A stretch of 54,453 nt of DNA from Caulobacter sp. 17J65-9 (GTDB lineage Bacteria > Pseudomonadota > Alphaproteobacteria > Caulobacterales > Caulobacteraceae): the NCBI RefSeq assembly GCF_010975005.1, contig NZ_JAAIVC010000009.1, forward strand, positions 1 through 54,453, in the 5' to 3' direction. Shown here piece after piece: positions 51,281 to 54,453 of this stretch. Position 1 is the stretch's first letter, and every line of letters starts with the position of its first letter. The position numbers and the translations under genes were made by a program. The notes beneath the pieces were generated by a model. That model did not search any database and was not told where the DNA came from. It saw only the letters and a list, made by a program, of their open reading frames with translations.

Positions 51281-52585
51281 ATGATCGACACCAACAGACG
51301 AGCCTTCCTCGGCGCGGGCGCGCTGCTCTCGCTGAGCGCGACGAGCGCCGGCGCGGCGACTGCGCCCGCGGCCGGCGACTCCATTGAGGCGGACCTGCGC
51401 CGCTATGTCGGCCATGGCGAGAAGCGCGCCGGCGGCGCCGGCGACACGGCCTGCGGCGAGTGGCTGGCGGGCGAGCTCGCGAAGGCCGGCTACGCGATCC
51501 AGCGGCAGACCTTCTCGGCGCCCTTCTTCGAGACGGCGCGCGCGGACCTGGTCAGCGGGCAAACGACCGCGCCGGTCTATCCCCAGCCGATCGTCGTTCC
51601 GACCGGTCCCGGCGGGGTCTCCGGCCCCCTGGTCCGGGTGGATTCCGCCGGCCGTTTCGCCGGGTCCCTGAAGGGGGCGATCGCGCTCGTGGACCTGGCG
51701 CACGCGCGCTGGTCGACGATGATGGCGCCGGGCGCGCGCGGGCCGATCGAGGCGGCGTTCAAGGCCGGAGCGACGGCCGTCGTGGCGATCACCAACGGGC
51801 CCACCGGCAAGGTGATCGCGCTGAACGCCGACGGCCGCGCGCCGATGTTCACGGGGCCGGTCGCCCTGATCGCGCCCGAGCAGGCCGGCGGCTTCCTGGC
51901 CGCCGCCATGCAGGGCCAGGAGGCGCGACTGACCATCGAGGGGCAGGGCGGCCAGCGGCCGGCCTTCAACTTCGTCGGCCGGATCGATCGCGGCAAAGGG
52001 CGCTGGCTGGCGGTGTCGACGCCGCGGTCGGGCTGGTTCGGCTGCGCCGCGGAGCGCGGGCCGGGGGTGGCCGTCTGGCTGCACCTGGCGCGCTGGGCGG
52101 CGGGCGCGCTGAAGGACTACGACCTCGCCTTCGTCTGCAACACCGGCCACGAGTACGAATACCTCGGCGCGGCCGAGGCCATGAAAGAGATCGCCCCGCC
52201 GCCTTCAGCGACCCGCTTCTGGCTGCACCTGGGCGCCAACGTCGCGGCGCGGGACTGGCTCGATACGCCCGGCCGCCCGGCCCCCCTGCCCGGCGTCGAC
52301 AGCCAGCGGGTCCTTTCCGTTTCGCCGGCGCTTCTGCCGCTGGCCCGCACCCTCTTCGCCGGCCAGCCCGGTTACGAGGCGCCGGTGTCCAGCGAGGTCA
52401 TGGCGGCGGGCGAGCTCGTCGAGGTCATCAAGGCCGGCTACGCGCCGGCGGCGGGCGTCTTCGGCATCCACCGCTATCACCACACCGCCGAGGACGACGA
52501 GCGCTGCCTGAACGTGCCCGCGACCGTCGCCGCCGCGGCGGGCTTCCGCAAACTGCTCCAGGAAGTCGCCGCCGGGCGCGGGTGA
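51281..52585 (+). CDS. Tat-exported M28-like protein with PA-type insert, metal ligands degenerate
   Basis: A 434-residue protein with a twin-arginine-type signal (NRRAFLGAGALLSLS, residues 5-19). A PA-like domain (about 95-220) is inserted in an M28 aminopeptidase-like frame. The expected first metal motif H-x-D is replaced by STPRSG (246-251), and the GEE motif by GHEYEYLG (289-296), with Glu291 left. It may be inactive as a metallopeptidase or use another mechanism, for example as an esterase or binding protein. It starts 5 bases after the MFS stop codon, so it is co-expressed with the importer. The name of the family is by distant similarity only. Confidence 0.72.
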   Translation: MIDTNRRAFLGAGALLSLSATSAGAATAPAAGDSIEADLRRYVGHGEKRAGGAGDTACGEWLAGELAKAGYAIQRQTFSAPFFETARADLVSGQTTAPVYPQPIVVPTGPGGVSGPLVRVDSAGRFAGSLKGAIALVDLAHARWSTMMAPGARGPIEAAFKAGATAVVAITNGPTGKVIALNADGRAPMFTGPVALIAPEQAGGFLAAAMQGQEARLTIEGQGGQRPAFNFVGRIDRGKGRWLAVSTPRSGWFGCAAERGPGVAVWLHLARWAAGALKDYDLAFVCNTGHEYEYLGAAEAMKEIAPPPSATRFWLHLGANVAARDWLDTPGRPAPLPGVDSQRVLSVSPALLPLARTLFAGQPGYEAPVSSEVMAAGELVEVIKAGYAPAAGVFGIHRYHHTAEDDERCLNVPATVAAAAGFRKLLQEVAAGRG

Positions 52586-52606
52586 TCCGGCGCATGCGGG
52601 GGCGGC

Positions 52607-52639
52607 GGGCCTGGCGACCATATGCTGGTCGCCAGGCCC
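52607..52639. terminator. perfect 14-bp hairpin between convergent genes
   Basis: GGGCCTGGCGACCA (52607-52620) and TGGTCGCCAGGCCC (52626-52639) are perfect complements over a five-base loop. It lies in the short gap between the convergent M28-like and secreted protein genes and probably stops both transcripts. Confidence 0.75.
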
Positions 52640-52645
52640 GACCGA

Positions 52646-53104
52646 CTATCGCCGATCCGGCAGACGCTGCAGGCGTTTCTGCGCCACCATCGGGTACAGC
52701 TGGCCGCCGTGGTAGGTGACGACCCCGCACATTCGGTCGCCCGCGCCGGAAAGCGTGGCGTTGAGAGTGACGTCGCCCTCGAGCGATGCCACGATCATCT
52801 GAACCTTCCGATCGCTCACCGTCGCGCTCCGAATGACGACAGGCGCGGTCCGCACGGGCGTCAGCGTTCCGCCATAACGCCCGTCGAGCCGGCCGACAGT
52901 CAGGAGGCCGAAACTCGGGACGCCGCCCACGTCCATATAGAAGTCCCACAGCCCGGCCAGGTCCGGCTCACCAGCGGCGGCGCCCGACGCGGGGGAAGGA
53001 TCCTGGGCGCAGGTGGGCTTGAGAACCGTAGTGTCCTGCGCAAAGCCCGCGGCGGGGACAGCGATGACGAGCATCAAGGCGCAGGCGAAAAGTCCGTGTC
53101 GCAT
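52646..53104 (-). CDS. secreted protein, function unknown
   Basis: A 152-residue protein with a signal peptide (about 1-22, ending GFAQD). The mature part contains LAGLWDFYMDVGGVP, RLDGRYGGTLTP and MIVASLEGDVTLNATL, the pattern of a small beta-barrel seen in many uncharacterised alphaproteobacterial secreted proteins. The cysteines in TCAQ and RMCGVV could form a disulphide. The ATG at 53102-53104 starts the signal; an upstream in-frame start adds 21 basic residues and is less likely. It lies 155 bases from the LytTR gene on the same strand. Confidence 0.72.
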   Translation of the reverse strand: MRHGLFACALMLVIAVPAAGFAQDTTVLKPTCAQDPSPASGAAAGEPDLAGLWDFYMDVGGVPSFGLLTVGRLDGRYGGTLTPVRTAPVVIRSATVSDRKVQMIVASLEGDVTLNATLSGAGDRMCGVVTYHGGQLYPMVAQKRLQRLPDRR

Positions 53105-53259
53105 CTGGGCTCCGGTAGAACGGCTTAGAGTTCGCCGCCCTCTCGCCCGGCTGAGCGGCCTGGACAACGGCCCAATCCGCCAACGCCATTCGCGCGTCCC
53201 TGATTTACGGCAATGCTACAGGCCCGGGGGCATCCGATGCGACGAGCCGGCCAGGGCCG

Positions 53260-54030
53260 TCAGGAGCTCCGCGCTTCGAGGCCCGAGCGAACCGCCGCGA
53301 GGTAGGTTCTCCCGACCGGTACGGTCATGCCGCCGGTGAGCTCGATGAGCGTCTGTTGGCCGTCGCGGCGCAATCCGGCGACCGCCTTGCGCGCGACCCA
53401 CCAACGTCTGTGCGCCTGAAAGCCGAGCTGCGCCGGAATGATCCGAACGGCTTCGCTGAGCCGCATGTGGATGAGAGCCGAACCCAGGCGTGTGTGGACC
53501 AGCAGATAATGGTCCTGCGCTTCGAGGGCCAACAGGTCCCGTCCCAGCCGGCCAGGCACGCGCGCGAAGAACTGATCGGCGTTCGCGTCTTCCGCGGGAG
53601 GCGCTGGACTGTGCGAGGCGAGAAACGGCCATACCGCAACGCCGGCGATGATCAGCTGGACCGACGCTACGGAAAGGTAGAGCGACACCAGCCGTCCCGG
53701 CGGCGTCGAGCGTTCGGGAAGCAGCGCTTCGAGCGCCCACGCCACGACGAACATCATCGGCAGAGTGGAGATCAATCCCACGAGGACGATCGCGGCGATC
53801 TTGGGCAGGCGAGCGAACGCCGGCGCAGGACGAAGGATTTGCAGGGTGGCGATCGCCAGCGCGTAGCCCGTCGCCACACAGCCGAACCAGAAGGCGTAGC
53901 GTTCGGGGTGCGCCAGCGACCGAAACGAGCCGAACGGCCCCGCGAACCCCAGAAACACCCCCAGGGCGATCGCCCCGTAGACGCTGGTGAAGAGCGGGGA
54001 GCTCCAGGTGCGGAGAGGGATCGAGGGCAT
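53260..54030 (-). CDS. membrane-bound LytTR family transcription regulator
   Basis: A 256-residue protein with four predicted membrane helices in the first 150 residues (about 15-31, 46-66, 77-101, 115-137). A C-terminal LytTR DNA-binding domain follows (about 155-250), with LLALEAQDHYLLVHT, the LSEAVRII helix and the QAHRRWWVARKAV strand. Such proteins sense at the membrane without a kinase partner. The target genes are not evident; the secreted protein gene downstream could be one. Confidence 0.88.
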   Translation of the reverse strand: MPSIPLRTWSSPLFTSVYGAIALGVFLGFAGPFGSFRSLAHPERYAFWFGCVATGYALAIATLQILRPAPAFARLPKIAAIVLVGLISTLPMMFVVAWALEALLPERSTPPGRLVSLYLSVASVQLIIAGVAVWPFLASHSPAPPAEDANADQFFARVPGRLGRDLLALEAQDHYLLVHTRLGSALIHMRLSEAVRIIPAQLGFQAHRRWWVARKAVAGLRRDGQQTLIELTGGMTVPVGRTYLAAVRSGLEARSS

Positions 54031-54235
54031 CTTGCGGCGTTGGCGAAAAGCGAACGCTAATCACGGAAACCGGTGTTGTCGAGCCGGCCGGACGCGGGCG
54101 AGACGCTCACCTCACCGGCCGGTCGGCGCCGGCGTCCGTCGCGCGCCGAAGGACGGTCTGGACCTGTCCGGCGGCCGTCCGGGTCGGGCCGTAGCGAAGC
54201 TCGGCGCTTCGCCGGGATTCCCTGGCTGGAAGGAG

Positions 54236-54311
54236 TGGTGCCGCCTAGGTGACTCGAACACCTGACCTACGCATTACGAATGCGCCGCTCTACCGGCTGA
54301 GCTAAGGCGGC
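54236..54311 (-). tRNA. tRNA-Thr(CGT)
   Basis: A full cloverleaf on the minus strand. The acceptor stem GCCGCCT / AGGCGGC, D-arm, anticodon arm with TTCGTAA (anticodon CGT), T-arm with GTTCGAGTC and discriminator A are present, and CCA is encoded at 54236-54238. It decodes ACG. The 5' 47 bases and about 30 bases of leader also occur as a broken copy at 35145-35222. Confidence 0.94.
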
Positions 54312-54342
54312 CCCTTACGCCGGTCCCGCTCGCGCGGGAGGA
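54265..54342. repeat. right copy of the 78-bp direct repeat
   Basis: The 5' half of the intact tRNA-Thr and its leader, identical to 35145-35222 at 75 of 78 positions and in the same orientation. Beyond 54342 the two sequences diverge. Confidence 0.85.
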
Positions 54343-54398
54343 CGGTCGATTTACACGGACCCCGGCGTCTTGCCAAGGCCGCCCGCGCGGGCGGTCGA

Positions 54399-54453
54399 TT
54401 AAGTCGTCGGCTTGCCGCGGCCGCCGCCGGTGCGGCCGGCGCCGGAGCGGCGG
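54399..54453 (-). CDS. 3' end of a gene with Gly/Arg-rich tail (partial)
   Basis: The minus strand enters from the right edge and reads RRSGAGRTGGGRGKPTT to a TAA at 54399-54401. The Gly/Arg-rich tail is typical of RNA helicases and other RNA-binding proteins, but too little is present to name it. It is upstream of and parallel to the tRNA-Thr gene. Confidence 0.45.
   Translation of the reverse strand, partial: RRSGAGRTGGGRGKPTT

Noticed and set aside
35145-54342. A complete, still mobile integrative element
   Set aside because: There is no integrase, excisionase, relaxase or transposase between the repeats, and the polarity of the tRNA duplication does not fit simple excision.

Overview
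The window is GC-rich alphaproteobacterial chromosome, most likely from the Caulobacteraceae (Caulobacter or Phenylobacterium type). The evidence is the dapF / mtaB / ftsY / ispZ block, an apparent homologue of the Caulobacter stress sRNA gene gsrN under an EcfG/sigma-T-type promoter, two TonB-dependent receptors and a SPOR-domain carboxypeptidase. Genus cannot be fixed from the sequence alone.

Region 1 (1-11.2 kb) is core housekeeping. It holds gsrN, two S9-family serine peptidases, a K+-channel-like protein with a zinc ribbon, dapF, mtaB, ftsY, a septation protein A gene, a long REP-like inverted repeat that forms the 3' end of a NUDIX gene, and a MarR regulator with a lysine-rich tail. Region 2 (11.3-18.6 kb) holds a succinate-semialdehyde-type dehydrogenase, an orphan low-GC gene with a HEPN-like motif, a divergent Lrp/alanine dehydrogenase pair, ubiE-ubiB and a SYLF protein. 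Region 3 (18.5-21.7 kb) is a nitric-oxide module. A truncated haemoglobin, flavohaemoglobin and membrane protein read leftward, nsrR and a DUF1971 gene read rightward, and a good NsrR-type palindrome lies between them. Region 4 (21.7-34.3 kb) is mainly secreted enzymes and envelope proteins: a CBM-esterase, an outer-membrane receptor, a P1 peptidase, a PL10 pectate lyase with a perfect 16-bp palindrome upstream, a D,D-carboxypeptidase with SPOR domain, a PLP decarboxylase, two lipoproteins and an M20 peptidase.

Region 5 (34.4-54.3 kb) is accessory. It begins with a lower-GC phage-collar-like secreted protein and a 5' fragment of tRNA-Thr(CGT). An intact copy of that tRNA lies exactly 19,120 bp to the right, and the 78-bp shared segment differs at three positions. 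Inside are a hybrid histidine kinase gene broken by one in-frame TAA and a catabolic gene set: two beta-lactamase-fold serine hydrolases, a GST, two MFS transporters, an SDR, a thiolase, an acyl-CoA ligase, a FadR-type GntR regulator, a TonB-dependent receptor and an M28-like protein.

The most interesting new signal is a palindrome of the form TTGTnnnACAA. It occurs in front of every apparent transcription unit of this catabolic set (39406, 47120, 49663, 49834, and 49856 with one mismatch). In three places it sits 2-5 nt before a canonical TTGACA -35 box. It matches the consensus of FadR-subfamily GntR proteins, so the GntR gene inside the cluster probably controls the whole set as a local regulon. 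The genes suggest import of an ester or lipid-like compound through the outer membrane, hydrolysis, CoA activation, oxidation and thiolysis. The substrate is unknown.
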